64,000 bases of DNA from Weissella halotolerans DSM 20190. GTDB lineage: Bacteria > Bacillota > Bacilli > Lactobacillales > Lactobacillaceae. Positions 54,748 to 62,570 of this stretch are shown piece by piece (within the stretch, counting starts at the first letter, position 1; each line of letters starts with the position of its first letter). The translations under genes were made by a program, and so were the position numbers. Below the pieces are notes generated by a model. That model was not told where the DNA came from. It made no database searches and worked only from the letters and a program-made list of their open reading frames with translations. The stretch is from the NCBI RefSeq assembly GCF_000420365.1, contig NZ_ATUU01000001.1, positions 310,001 through 374,000 on the forward strand, in the 5' to 3' direction.

Positions 54748-56697
54748 TTACTTTTGAATACCTGCTTTATCCAACCAGACGGTCTTTCCATTTAAATCAA
54801 ACGCAACCCAGGTATTACCAAGGGGCGTTGTCCACTCCTGTGTAATGATCACTTTCCGATGATTATATTGATTAGCCATTGCAACTAGCTTTCCTTGATA
54901 AGTCCAAGGAAGACTCACAAAAAGGCCGTCTCGCCGGTTGGCTTGTTCAATTGTCGCAGAGTAGTTAACTGTCTTGGGCTTGGTCGTATCAACCACTCCT
55001 GCTCGACTATCAAACCAATAAACTTGTCCGTTGAAATTACCAAGATACCAGGTTACACCGTTATACACCGTTGCCTTAGTCACATGAACCGCCTGGTTTG
55101 CAGGCGCCTTGTCCTTAACCAAGCCCTTATTTTGGGCACCTTGGATACCATAAGGAGCATTTGCAAACAGGCTATCCTGTGTCCGCGGTTGCAAGAAGAC
55201 GTACTTATCTGTTACTTGAGTTGGAAAGTCTATTTTACTACCAGCTTGGTTCATCCAAACCTGCTGGTCACCTAATTTAAAGTAAATCCAAGTTGTTCCT
55301 AGTAGATCTTTCCATTCTTTGGTGACTTGAACTTGCTTTCCTTGGTAACTCGTTGCTAAGCCAACGTACTTACCATGATAACGCCAAGGTAGGCCAGAAA
55401 ATAGACCATCTCGGCGATTCGTTTGATTAATCGTCACCGCATAGTTGACGGCCTTGGGCTTGGTCGTATCAACCACCGCTGCTCGACTATCAAACCAATA
55501 AGTCTGTCCACTAAAATTACCAAGATACCAGGTTACACCGTTATGCACCGTCTCCTTAGTCACATGAACTGCCTGGCTTGCAGATACCTTATCCTTAATC
55601 AAGCCCTTATTTTGGGCACCTTGGATGCCATAAGGGGCACTCGCATATAAGCTATCCTGTGAACGCGGATGCAAGAAGAAAACATACTTATCTATCGTTT
55701 GAGTTGGAAAGACAGGCTGAACTGCCTTTATATCCATCCACATATGCTGACCATTTAAATCAAAGCCAACCCACCAAACACCATAACTCGTTAACACTTC
55801 CGACTTAACCTGTACTATCTGATTAGCGTAGGTGCTAGCCCTAGTCTTATATTGACCACCCTGTACTCGCCATGGCTGATTAATATAAACACCATTCGTT
55901 GTATTTAAAATCTTCGCCTTGTAATTTACACTTTTTGTTTGAACAATCTTGGCATATTGTGTTGGTGGAGTGGAAACCGCGCCGACATAATCAATTGATG
56001 CATCAAAGAGCCCTGAAACGCCAGGGAACGTCATGCGACTATTAAACTGCCACATCCCATACTGTGCATTCCATAATGAATTTTTACTAGGCGTATAGGG
56101 ATACTGGGCCATCCAAATATTTTTGTTTCCATAGTCATTCGTCCGCAACCCCGTCCCCGATACATAGGAAGAATACGTATATAAAAGGTTATGCCGATAA
56201 CCCTTACTTTGGACTGTTGATCTGAAGGCTTTCGCATGCTCAGTGACATCCCCTTTTTTTGTATAGGTATCCTCTAAGTCATCCGCCATCGGCGTGGTCG
56301 TGGCTAACCCCAAATCACGAGCATAGCTAACAAAATATGCAGCTTCCTGGTGAGCTTCCTGGTTATTTGTATACCAACTATAATGATAAGCACCAATCTT
56401 TAATCCCGCTGCCCGTGCGTTAGCAATTTGCTGTCTGGCGTAAGGATTACGATAGGTCGTAAACTCCGTTAACTTAACCATGATGGTTTGAACACCATGT
56501 TGTTTCATAATCTTAAAATCCTGGACAGAAGGAACCCCATTGTTTGAGGAAATATCCACCACATCAGTTCGCGGAATGCTCGGATCATCAACCCTTAGTG
56601 TCGGTACCCCGCTAGCCAAGACAAGGCCCATGCTAAATACCAAGCCCATCCCCATCGTCATTACTCCAATTAATATCTCTTTTAACTTCATATACAT
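54748..56697 (-). CDS. Secreted GH25 lysozyme with five wall-binding modules
   Basis: A muramidase precursor of about 649 residues. A signal peptide (MKLKEILIGVMTM, then hydrophobic to LASG) is followed by the GH25 domain (about residues 40-235): VVDISSNNGVPS, GAYHYSWYTNNQEA, and the catalytic acidic cluster MADDLEDTYTKKGD, ending FDASIDYVG. Five SH3-like or GW-like modules follow, alternating in type as A-B-A-B-A, each ending in a WxxxxxNGQxxW-like strand (LGNFSGQTYWFDSRA). Such modules bind the wall or teichoic acids. ATG 56697, five bases after GGGAG, is chosen; ATG 56691 is also possible. It likely acts in wall remodelling. Confidence 0.92.
   Translation of the reverse strand: MYMKLKEILIGVMTMGMGLVFSMGLVLASGVPTLRVDDPSIPRTDVVDISSNNGVPSVQDFKIMKQHGVQTIMVKLTEFTTYRNPYARQQIANARAAGLKIGAYHYSWYTNNQEAHQEAAYFVSYARDLGLATTTPMADDLEDTYTKKGDVTEHAKAFRSTVQSKGYRHNLLYTYSSYVSGTGLRTNDYGNKNIWMAQYPYTPSKNSLWNAQYGMWQFNSRMTFPGVSGLFDASIDYVGAVSTPPTQYAKIVQTKSVNYKAKILNTTNGVYINQPWRVQGGQYKTRASTYANQIVQVKSEVLTSYGVWWVGFDLNGQHMWMDIKAVQPVFPTQTIDKYVFFLHPRSQDSLYASAPYGIQGAQNKGLIKDKVSASQAVHVTKETVHNGVTWYLGNFSGQTYWFDSRAAVVDTTKPKAVNYAVTINQTNRRDGLFSGLPWRYHGKYVGLATSYQGKQVQVTKEWKDLLGTTWIYFKLGDQQVWMNQAGSKIDFPTQVTDKYVFLQPRTQDSLFANAPYGIQGAQNKGLVKDKAPANQAVHVTKATVYNGVTWYLGNFNGQVYWFDSRAGVVDTTKPKTVNYSATIEQANRRDGLFVSLPWTYQGKLVAMANQYNHRKVIITQEWTTPLGNTWVAFDLNGKTVWLDKAGIQK
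54760..55719 (-). repeat. Two 480-base tandem copies in the GH25 gene
   Basis: The coding region repeats with a period of exactly 480 bases (160 residues), for example TTGGGCTTGGTCGTATCAAC at 54974 and again at 55454. Each copy encodes one A-B module pair. Identity is high in the B module and lower in the A module, consistent with a duplication within the gene. Outer boundaries are approximate. Confidence 0.8.
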
Positions 56698-56733
56698 CCT
56701 GTCTCCCACTGTTAAGCAAAATTCAACTCATTC

Positions 56734-56739
56734 ATTATA
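56734..56739 (-). promoter_or_regulatory. Candidate -10 box of the GH25 gene
   Basis: A perfect TATAAT lies about 40 bases before the GH25 start. No good -35 is visible at 16-18 bases. Confidence 0.4.
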
Positions 56740-56780
56740 ACCTATGCATTCCCTTTGTGCCGAGACAACTCGCTTTTTTG

Positions 56781-57554
56781 TTAAAAGTGGGTGGCCTGTC
56801 GCCCATTTTTTACAAACTTACGCCCGAGAAAGGCCGATCCTTTTTTAAACCAATTGGTTTTTTCCGTCGTGACGAGTGGGTATTCCTTAAAGGATAGTCC
56901 TCGCGTATACAGCCAAGGATCTAACAAACGCTCCCCTAAAAAGCCAAATACACGTGCATCCTGTCCTGAATAATCCTCATATGGAATCTGCCGTTTAACA
57001 CCCATCAAAACACCAAACAAAAAGTCCGTGTAATCTTGAAAATACGTTTGCGGCATAATACTCATATTGAATAAATGAGCATGACTTGAGGTGGCCATCT
57101 TTTCAAAGGATGGCGCAAACTCGGGATAATCAGTCTTAATAACCTCTCGCATAACCATAAAAGGTGCTTTAAGGTGGGCGTTTTGATAATGACTTTCTTG
57201 ACTTTCAATATAATAATGCCGTTCCTTAGGCAGGAGAATATCGGCTTGCGATAATCCATGTCTAATATCTTGTTCCGTTAATAAATCTTGGTAGTGGTGA
57301 CTAGCCCGTTGCCCTAAAAAGCGCCGATAATGTGCTAGCCCCACTACATCCTCTGTCTTCAATTGATACTTTGCCCAGTAGAGCGCAGTTAACTCATTAA
57401 AGTGCGGATTCAACGTTGAAATATTCTTTCCTTGATCATCTGCAAAAAAACCAGCTGGCACTGCTTCATGCTGTGCCGCCCCGACTAAGATTGGCTGATA
57501 AATCGGATTAGCTGGCATTGGATAGGGCTTATGGCTGGCGACAAGTATTTTCAT
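56781..57554 (-). CDS. DUF4422 family glycosyltransferase
   Basis: A 257-residue protein of the DUF4422 family, predicted glycosyltransferases of capsule and exopolysaccharide clusters. Typical stretches are KILVASHKPYPMP at the start, NPHFNELTALYWAKY, and VVGLAHYRRFLG, whose Tyr-Arg-Arg motif marks the family. No membrane helices. The sugar is unknown. It lies after the terminator of the GT2 operon, so it is probably transcribed separately. I see no strong terminator after it. Confidence 0.87.
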   Translation of the reverse strand: MKILVASHKPYPMPANPIYQPILVGAAQHEAVPAGFFADDQGKNISTLNPHFNELTALYWAKYQLKTEDVVGLAHYRRFLGQRASHHYQDLLTEQDIRHGLSQADILLPKERHYYIESQESHYQNAHLKAPFMVMREVIKTDYPEFAPSFEKMATSSHAHLFNMSIMPQTYFQDYTDFLFGVLMGVKRQIPYEDYSGQDARVFGFLGERLLDPWLYTRGLSFKEYPLVTTEKTNWFKKGSAFLGRKFVKNGRQATHF

Positions 57555-57571
57555 TGTAACCTCCTGATAGG

Positions 57572-57598
57572 CAAAAACCTCCGACCAAGTCAGAGGTT
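57572..57598 (-). terminator. Terminator of the GT2 operon
   Basis: AACCTCTGAC, TTG, GTCGGAGGTT (minus strand) with one mismatch, followed by TTTTTG, just after the GT2 stop. Confidence 0.8.
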
Positions 57599-57604
57599 AG
57601 TTTA

Positions 57605-58543
57605 CTATTTCTCTTCTTTTTCTAAATAAATTGGACGGTGCTTGCTTTCTAAATAAATTCCGGCAATGTAACGACCCACAATACCTAAACTCAATAGTTG
57701 AATACCACCGATAAAGAGCATAATCACCACCATTGAAGGCCAACCGGCGACTGAAGCATCTGCAAAGAACAAGGTCCGAATTACAATAAAAATCGCCCCT
57801 AAAATTGATAGAACAAATGAAATCAGTCCCATCACTGACACTAGTGTTAAGGGTGCCTGTGAGAAATCAATAATACCATCAATGGAATACTTCAATAAAT
57901 CCCAAAAAGACCAAGAGGTTTTACCAGCGACGCGATCTTTATTTTCAAATTCCAGATATTTTTGGCGGAAACCAACCCAACTAAATAAACCCTTTGAAAA
58001 TCGGTTGTATTCGGGCATGCTCAACAAAGCATCAACCATCTTTCGATTCATAACCCGATAATCACGAGCTCCCTCTACAATTTGGGTAGAAGAAATACGG
58101 TTAATCAACTTATAAAAGAGGCGACTGAAGAAAGTACGAACGGGAGGCTCGCCATTTCGTGATGTACGACGCGTACCAATCGAATCCCATTCGTCAGCGG
58201 CAACACCTCGATACATCTGCGGTAAAAGCTCTGGTGGATCTTGTAAATCGACGTCCATTACAGCTACATAATCGCCCTGAGCCTTACTCAAACCCGCATA
58301 TAAGGCAGCCTCCTTACCAAAATTTCGTGAAAAGGAAACATAGTGAACTCGATCAGGAAAGCGTTCATTCATCTGTCTTAAAACAGGCAAGGTATGATCA
58401 TGCGATCCATCATCAATAAACCAATACTCAAATTCAACATCTGTCAGCTGTTGCTGGTGAACACCTTCAACTGCCTCCATGAACAAAGGGATACTCTCCT
58501 CTTCGTTATAGACAGGAACAACAATTGATAATTTATTTACCAT
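57605..58543 (-). CDS. Family 2 glycosyltransferase, polyprenyl-phosphate type
   Basis: A 312-residue GtrB/DPM1-like enzyme that would transfer a sugar to undecaprenyl phosphate. The GT-A fold shows LSIVVPVYNEEESIPLF, EYWFIDDGSHDHT, SFSRNFGKEAALYAGL and the metal-binding VAVMDVDLQDPPELLP. Two C-terminal transmembrane helices follow (LTLVSVMGLISFVLSILGAI and MVVIMLFIGGIQLLSLGIV). The product would serve as sugar donor for wall polymer decoration. ATG 58543 is chosen over an upstream GTG that overlaps the GAGG site. Confidence 0.92.
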   Translation of the reverse strand: MVNKLSIVVPVYNEEESIPLFMEAVEGVHQQQLTDVEFEYWFIDDGSHDHTLPVLRQMNERFPDRVHYVSFSRNFGKEAALYAGLSKAQGDYVAVMDVDLQDPPELLPQMYRGVAADEWDSIGTRRTSRNGEPPVRTFFSRLFYKLINRISSTQIVEGARDYRVMNRKMVDALLSMPEYNRFSKGLFSWVGFRQKYLEFENKDRVAGKTSWSFWDLLKYSIDGIIDFSQAPLTLVSVMGLISFVLSILGAIFIVIRTLFFADASVAGWPSMVVIMLFIGGIQLLSLGIVGRYIAGIYLESKHRPIYLEKEEK

Positions 58544-58578
58544 TCTTTTTCTCACCTCATAATGATAATGACTTTAAC

Positions 58579-58986
58579 TTATGACTGACCATGAAAGTTT
58601 TGCTTCGCGTAGGTGGTGACATCCATATGCAAACGAGAAGACTCAACAATAATTTTCTTGATATCACTAGGCGCCCACTGATCGGCCGGTAGACCAGCCT
58701 GAACCAACTGTGCCTGTGTTTTTTTAATATCAGCCATTGTCACTTCTTGACCCGTTGCGGTTTGGTTAGGATCTGCCTGTACAGCTTGCTTAGCTGGTAC
58801 ACTTTGGGCATATTCATGACTATCAGACTTTTTGTGTGCGCCTTTTCCCCGCTTAGTATCAAGTTGCTCGCTCACTTGAGTATCATTGCTTACTCGCTCA
58901 TTTTGCTTGACATACCAAAGGCTACCAATCGCAAGGCCCACGCATAGTACCAGCACTGTGACCAACCACCATTTATGTTTTTTCAC
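58579..58986 (-). CDS. Signal-anchored extracellular protein, unknown
   Basis: A 135-residue protein with an N-terminal membrane helix (WWLVTVLVLCVGLAIGSLWY, about 6-25), a Lys/Ser/Gln-rich linker, and a C-terminal helical part (TMADIKKTQAQLVQAGLPAD, then IKKIIVESSRLHMDV). I do not recognise it. It lies between the priming sugar transferase and the GT2 gene and is probably in their operon. The end has no LPxTG or lipobox. Confidence 0.72.
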   Translation of the reverse strand: MKKHKWWLVTVLVLCVGLAIGSLWYVKQNERVSNDTQVSEQLDTKRGKGAHKKSDSHEYAQSVPAKQAVQADPNQTATGQEVTMADIKKTQAQLVQAGLPADQWAPSDIKKIIVESSRLHMDVTTYAKQNFHGQS

Positions 58987-59016
58987 TTTCTTACCCCATC
59001 TATCAGTTCATTTTGC

Positions 59017-59646
59017 TTACATTGCCCCATCACGTTTAAAAATAGCCATCACTGTTTTAAAAATAATCTTAAAATCAAACCACAAATTGGCATTTTTAGC
59101 ATAGGTTAATTCCAATTCAGCCCGTTGTGGATACTGAATTGTACTTCGGCCGGTTGCCTGCCAAAGGCCCATTGCCCCAGGCTTCACCGATAGAAACTCA
59201 TCAACCTCATCTCCGTATTCGACCAACTCACTCTCAACAATTGGGCGTGGCCCAATGATGCTCATATCACCCCGCAAAATATTAATAAATTGGGGTAACT
59301 CATCAATTGACGTTTGGCGTAAAAAGGCACCAAAGGTTGTGATACGAGGATCTTCATTCGTCGGTAACTTATAACCGTTTTCTACGAACTTATGGTAAAG
59401 CTGTGGGTTACTATAAAGCTTATTTTCTGCATCAACCACCATCGAGCGAAACTTGTAAATATAAAAAGGCTTATGGTGGTAGCCAATCCGTAACTGACGA
59501 TAAAAGATTGGCCCGCGATTGGGTCCAATTAAGTACATACAACTAACTAGCAAAAACAAAGGAGCCAACATAATTAAGGCAAAAACAGCAGTGGCAATAT
59601 CTAAAAAGCGCTTGGCAAATAGATAACTCTTACTTTGTTTATTCAC
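59017..59646 (-). CDS. Undecaprenyl-phosphate sugar phosphotransferase (priming)
   Basis: A 209-residue priming transferase of the RfbP/WbaP/EpsE C-terminal type that loads the first sugar phosphate onto undecaprenyl phosphate. It has one membrane segment (IATAVFALIMLAPLFLLVS) and the family signatures GPIFYRQLRIG, FYIYKFRSMVVDAE, TSIDELPQFINILRGDMSII and GPRP, then KPGAMGLWQATGRS. The large N-terminal domains of WbaP are absent, which is normal for the short class. GTG 59646 is chosen after GGAGG, since the frame start at 59679 has no ribosome site. It follows map by 39 bases. Confidence 0.9.
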   Translation of the reverse strand: MNKQSKSYLFAKRFLDIATAVFALIMLAPLFLLVSCMYLIGPNRGPIFYRQLRIGYHHKPFYIYKFRSMVVDAENKLYSNPQLYHKFVENGYKLPTNEDPRITTFGAFLRQTSIDELPQFINILRGDMSIIGPRPIVESELVEYGDEVDEFLSVKPGAMGLWQATGRSTIQYPQRAELELTYAKNANLWFDFKIIFKTVMAIFKRDGAM

Positions 59647-59685
59647 CAGGCAGCCTCCTTTCACTACTTCGTATTGCAAGGGATT

Positions 59686-60465
59686 TTACAAGTACTTTGC
59701 GTCCGCCTTAGGATCTTGACTCGTTAAAATCTTTGGCCCGTCGTTGGTGATTGCAATCGTATGTTCATATTGACAAGACCAAGAGCCATCAGCCGTTGAG
59801 ACCGTCCAGCCATCTTCCGTCGAAGTATTGACTTCATAAGAACCCATATTAATCATCGGTTCAATGGTAATGGTCATGCCTGGCTTAAGTCGTAAGCCAT
59901 GCCCTGCTACACCATAATGAGGTACCGCTGGCTCTTCATGCATCGTAGGTTGGATGCCATGTCCAATATAATCCCGAACATTTCCATAGCCTTCTTCATC
60001 AATGTAGGCCTGGATAGCAGCCCCAATATCACCAATCCGTTTACCAACTTGAGCCTGATCAATCCCCAAATACAAGGCGTGTTTAGTTACTTCCATTAAC
60101 TTTTTAACTTCAGGTGATACCTCGCCGACAGCATAAGACCAGGCTGAATCAGAATAAAAACCATCCAATTCCACCACCGTATCAACCTTAACTAAGTCAC
60201 CATTCTTTAAGTAAAGGTCCTTACGAGGAAAACCATGTGCCACCTCATCATTGACCGAAACCGTCGTTGCATATTTAAAGCCTTCAAAACCGATTTGTGC
60301 TGCCCGGGCGCCGTGACTTTCAATATAAGATCGGCCCAACTCTTCAATTTCCCAGGTCGAAATACCAGGTTTAATGATCTTTTTCATCTCATGATGCATC
60401 CCAGCAATAATGGCGCCGGACTTTTTCATTGCTTCGATTTCCCGTGGTGACTTTAACGTTATCAT
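59686..60465 (-). CDS. map: Methionine aminopeptidase, type I
   Basis: A 259-residue metalloprotease that removes the initiator Met when the second residue is small. Metal ligands: Asp pair in KVDTVVELDGFYSDSAWS, His in YIGHGIQPTMHEEPAVPHYG, Glu in ITIEPMINMG, Glu in CQYEHTIAIT. GGAAG precedes the ATG at 60465. It is unusual to find map inside an envelope polysaccharide region; in Firmicutes it often lies in the ribosomal protein cluster with adk, although many lactobacilli carry it elsewhere. Confidence 0.96.
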   Translation of the reverse strand: MITLKSPREIEAMKKSGAIIAGMHHEMKKIIKPGISTWEIEELGRSYIESHGARAAQIGFEGFKYATTVSVNDEVAHGFPRKDLYLKNGDLVKVDTVVELDGFYSDSAWSYAVGEVSPEVKKLMEVTKHALYLGIDQAQVGKRIGDIGAAIQAYIDEEGYGNVRDYIGHGIQPTMHEEPAVPHYGVAGHGLRLKPGMTITIEPMINMGSYEVNTSTEDGWTVSTADGSWSCQYEHTIAITNDGPKILTSQDPKADAKYL

Positions 60466-60576
60466 AACTTTGCTACTTCCTTACCATATTTAATGCCATA
60501 CCAATTTATTATAAACCATTTAGCCGTGATTAACAGCCCTTCCCCCTTTTCAAAACGTCATTTAATTATGTATGTC

Positions 60577-60603
60577 CACTCAGTATTGCTCTCTTACTGA
60601 GTG
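60577..60603. other. Hairpin after the tagD-like gene
   Basis: CACTCAGTA and TACTGAGTG form a nine-base stem with a nine-base loop, just after the stop at 60612 on the minus strand. No T run follows, so it is a weak or Rho-type terminator at best. Confidence 0.45.
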
Positions 60604-60611
60604 CTGACTTG

Positions 60612-61043
60612 CTAATCTATTTTTGAATCATGCTGCGTGGCTAACTGCTTTTCATTTAAATCTTTTTTAATTTGCGTCGTTGAAATTTCTGGCGTCCTAG
60701 GCAAGTACACGACGTTGGCTTCAGTTTCTTGCCCCAAGTAATCAAACTGTCCTTTCCAGTCATCGCCCATGACAAACTCATTGACATGATATAACTCAAT
60801 ATCACGTACCTTTTGAGCCCAATCTTCTTCTGGAATTACCAAATCAACATATCGAATGGCTTCTAACAGCTGCTTACGTTTTTCATAACTGAAATAGGTC
60901 TTCTTATGTTTTGCATTCCAATTAAACTCATCAGTTGATAAGGCGACAATTAAGTAATCGCCACGTTCCTTTGCCCGACGTAACAAATTAATATGCCCGT
61001 AGTGCAACATGTCAAACGTTCCGTATGTAATTATTCGTTTCAT
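60612..61043 (-). CDS. tagD: Glycerol-3-phosphate cytidylyltransferase
   Basis: A 143-residue cytidylyltransferase that makes CDP-glycerol for teichoic acid or glycan decoration. Motifs: ITYGTFDMLHYGHINLLRRA with the HxGH nucleotide site, EKRKQLLEAIRYVD, GDDWKGQFDYL and RTPEISTTQIKK. Length equals TagD/TarD. ATG 61043 is chosen for its spacing from GAGGAT. It lies alone upstream of map; other teichoic acid genes are not in the window. Confidence 0.92.
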   Translation of the reverse strand: MKRIITYGTFDMLHYGHINLLRRAKERGDYLIVALSTDEFNWNAKHKKTYFSYEKRKQLLEAIRYVDLVIPEEDWAQKVRDIELYHVNEFVMGDDWKGQFDYLGQETEANVVYLPRTPEISTTQIKKDLNEKQLATQHDSKID

Positions 61044-61089
61044 TAACTTAATCCTCATTTATTATCTGCATATTTAGTGGTCCCCGGTT

Positions 61090-61095
61090 ATTATA
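61090..61095 (-). promoter_or_regulatory. Candidate -10 box of the tagD-like gene
   Basis: A perfect TATAAT lies about 47 bases before the tagD start; the -35 region is A-rich and poor. Confidence 0.4.
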
Positions 61096-61256
61096 CTACA
61101 TTTTAGATTTTCTACCTTTAACCTTAAACAAAGTTCTACTCACTTTCTGGTCGGAATGATAGCGCTGATTAAGGCTTTTCACCTGATAACCTCAACTTGC
61201 ATTATTTGCACAATCCGGTAAGATTAGAATATCTTAATATTTCTTGGAGGATGCCT

Positions 61257-62495
61257 ATGACTATCAAAAATTTTTCTCAACTCTTAGCCCGTTACGCCCA
61301 AGTCATTACCCAAACCGGTCTCAATGTTCGTAAAGGGCAGTCATTACTGATTTATGCAGATTTAGACCAAGCCCCCTTAGTCCACCAAATTACAGATGCC
61401 GCCTATGCATTAGGTGCTAATCAAGTCGATGTCGAATGGTCTGATTTACATACTAAGCGTGAATTCTTGAAACACGCAGATGAAACCACTTTAACCACAA
61501 TTCCGACTTGGATGGCCGTTCGGGCACAACATATTGCCGATAGTGCTACTACCCGGGTCTCCATTATGTCAACTGACCCCGATGGGTTGAGTGATATTGA
61601 TGGGGAACGTATCTCAGCCTATCAGACTGCCATGCAGCATGCTCTCTCACCAGTCCGCAAAGCCACGATGAATAATGACTTAGATTGGATTGTCATTGCT
61701 GGTGCTAGCCAAGCATGGGCAGAAAAGGTTTTCCCTGAACTAAAGGGTGAAGCGGCCCTTGATCGCTTATGGCGCGAAATTTTCAAGGTAAACCGAATCA
61801 GCTTAGATGGCGATCCTAAACAGTTATGGCAGGCGCATATCGCTAAGCTTCAAGAAAAAGCTGATTGGCTCAATCAGCAGCAGTTTAAGGCCCTTCATTT
61901 CCAATCGCCACGGACTGACTTGACCGTTGGTCTGGCTGAAGATCACCACTGGGAGGCTGCCGATTCTGTCGATAAAAGTGGGCATACCTTTGTCGCGAAT
62001 ATGCCAACTGAAGAGGTCTTTACCTCACCTGACCGCCGCTTCATTGATGGTTATGTTACTTCAACTAAGCCTCTTTCATATGCAGGAGTGCTCATCACCA
62101 ATATCAAGTTAACCTTTGAAAAAGGACGCGTAACGAAAGCCAACGCTGATAGTGGGCAAGCAGTCCTTGAAAAACTCCTGGCTACAGACGAAGGTGCTAA
62201 GTCCTTAGGTGAAGTATCATTAGTTCCTGACCCTTCTCCAATTTCCCAATCTGGCATCACCTTTTACAATACCCTGTTTGATGAAAACGCCTCAGACCAT
62301 CTCGCCTTAGGAGCAGCCTACCCCTTTAACATTAACAATGGAAGTCAGCTTGATCTAGCCAGCCGCCTGGCTAAAGGACAAAATGACTCCCTAGTGCATG
62401 TTGATTTTATGATTGGCTCTGCTGATATGGATGTTGACGGTTTAACTGCTGATGGCAAGCGGATACCGGTCTTTCGCAATGGTGACTGGGCTTAA
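61257..62495 (+). CDS. pepS: M29 family aminopeptidase (PepS/AmpS type)
   Basis: A 412-residue thermophilic-type metalloaminopeptidase of family M29 that releases N-terminal residues from peptides in the cytoplasm. Recognisable regions are GLNVRKGQSLLIYADLDQAP near residue 20, VEWSDLHTKREFL, the metal region around NMPTEEVFTSPDR, and the C-terminal HVDFMIGSADMDVDGL with its His and Asp. ATG 61257 follows GGAGG; the frame opens at 61197 but has no ribosome site there. Upstream TTGCAT or TTGCAC with TAAGAT/TATCTT are possible promoter boxes. It ends at a terminator shared with the CAP gene. Confidence 0.93.
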   Translation: MTIKNFSQLLARYAQVITQTGLNVRKGQSLLIYADLDQAPLVHQITDAAYALGANQVDVEWSDLHTKREFLKHADETTLTTIPTWMAVRAQHIADSATTRVSIMSTDPDGLSDIDGERISAYQTAMQHALSPVRKATMNNDLDWIVIAGASQAWAEKVFPELKGEAALDRLWREIFKVNRISLDGDPKQLWQAHIAKLQEKADWLNQQQFKALHFQSPRTDLTVGLAEDHHWEAADSVDKSGHTFVANMPTEEVFTSPDRRFIDGYVTSTKPLSYAGVLITNIKLTFEKGRVTKANADSGQAVLEKLLATDEGAKSLGEVSLVPDPSPISQSGITFYNTLFDENASDHLALGAAYPFNINNGSQLDLASRLAKGQNDSLVHVDFMIGSADMDVDGLTADGKRIPVFRNGDWA

Positions 62496-62521
62496 TGATA
62501 GGTTGTCTCACATATAAATAA

Positions 62522-62558
62522 TAAAAAGGTTCTTACTACAAGTAGTAAGAACCTTTTT
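62522..62558. terminator. Bidirectional terminator, pepS / CAP gene
   Basis: AAAAAGGTTCTTACTA and its complement around a short loop, with A/T runs at both ends, between convergent genes. Confidence 0.92.
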
Positions 62559-62570
62559 ATTACGGTTATA

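Noticed and set aside
56781-61043. Genomic island or prophage remnant
   Set aside because: No integrase, transposase, attachment repeats or tRNA edge; base composition looks like the rest by eye.
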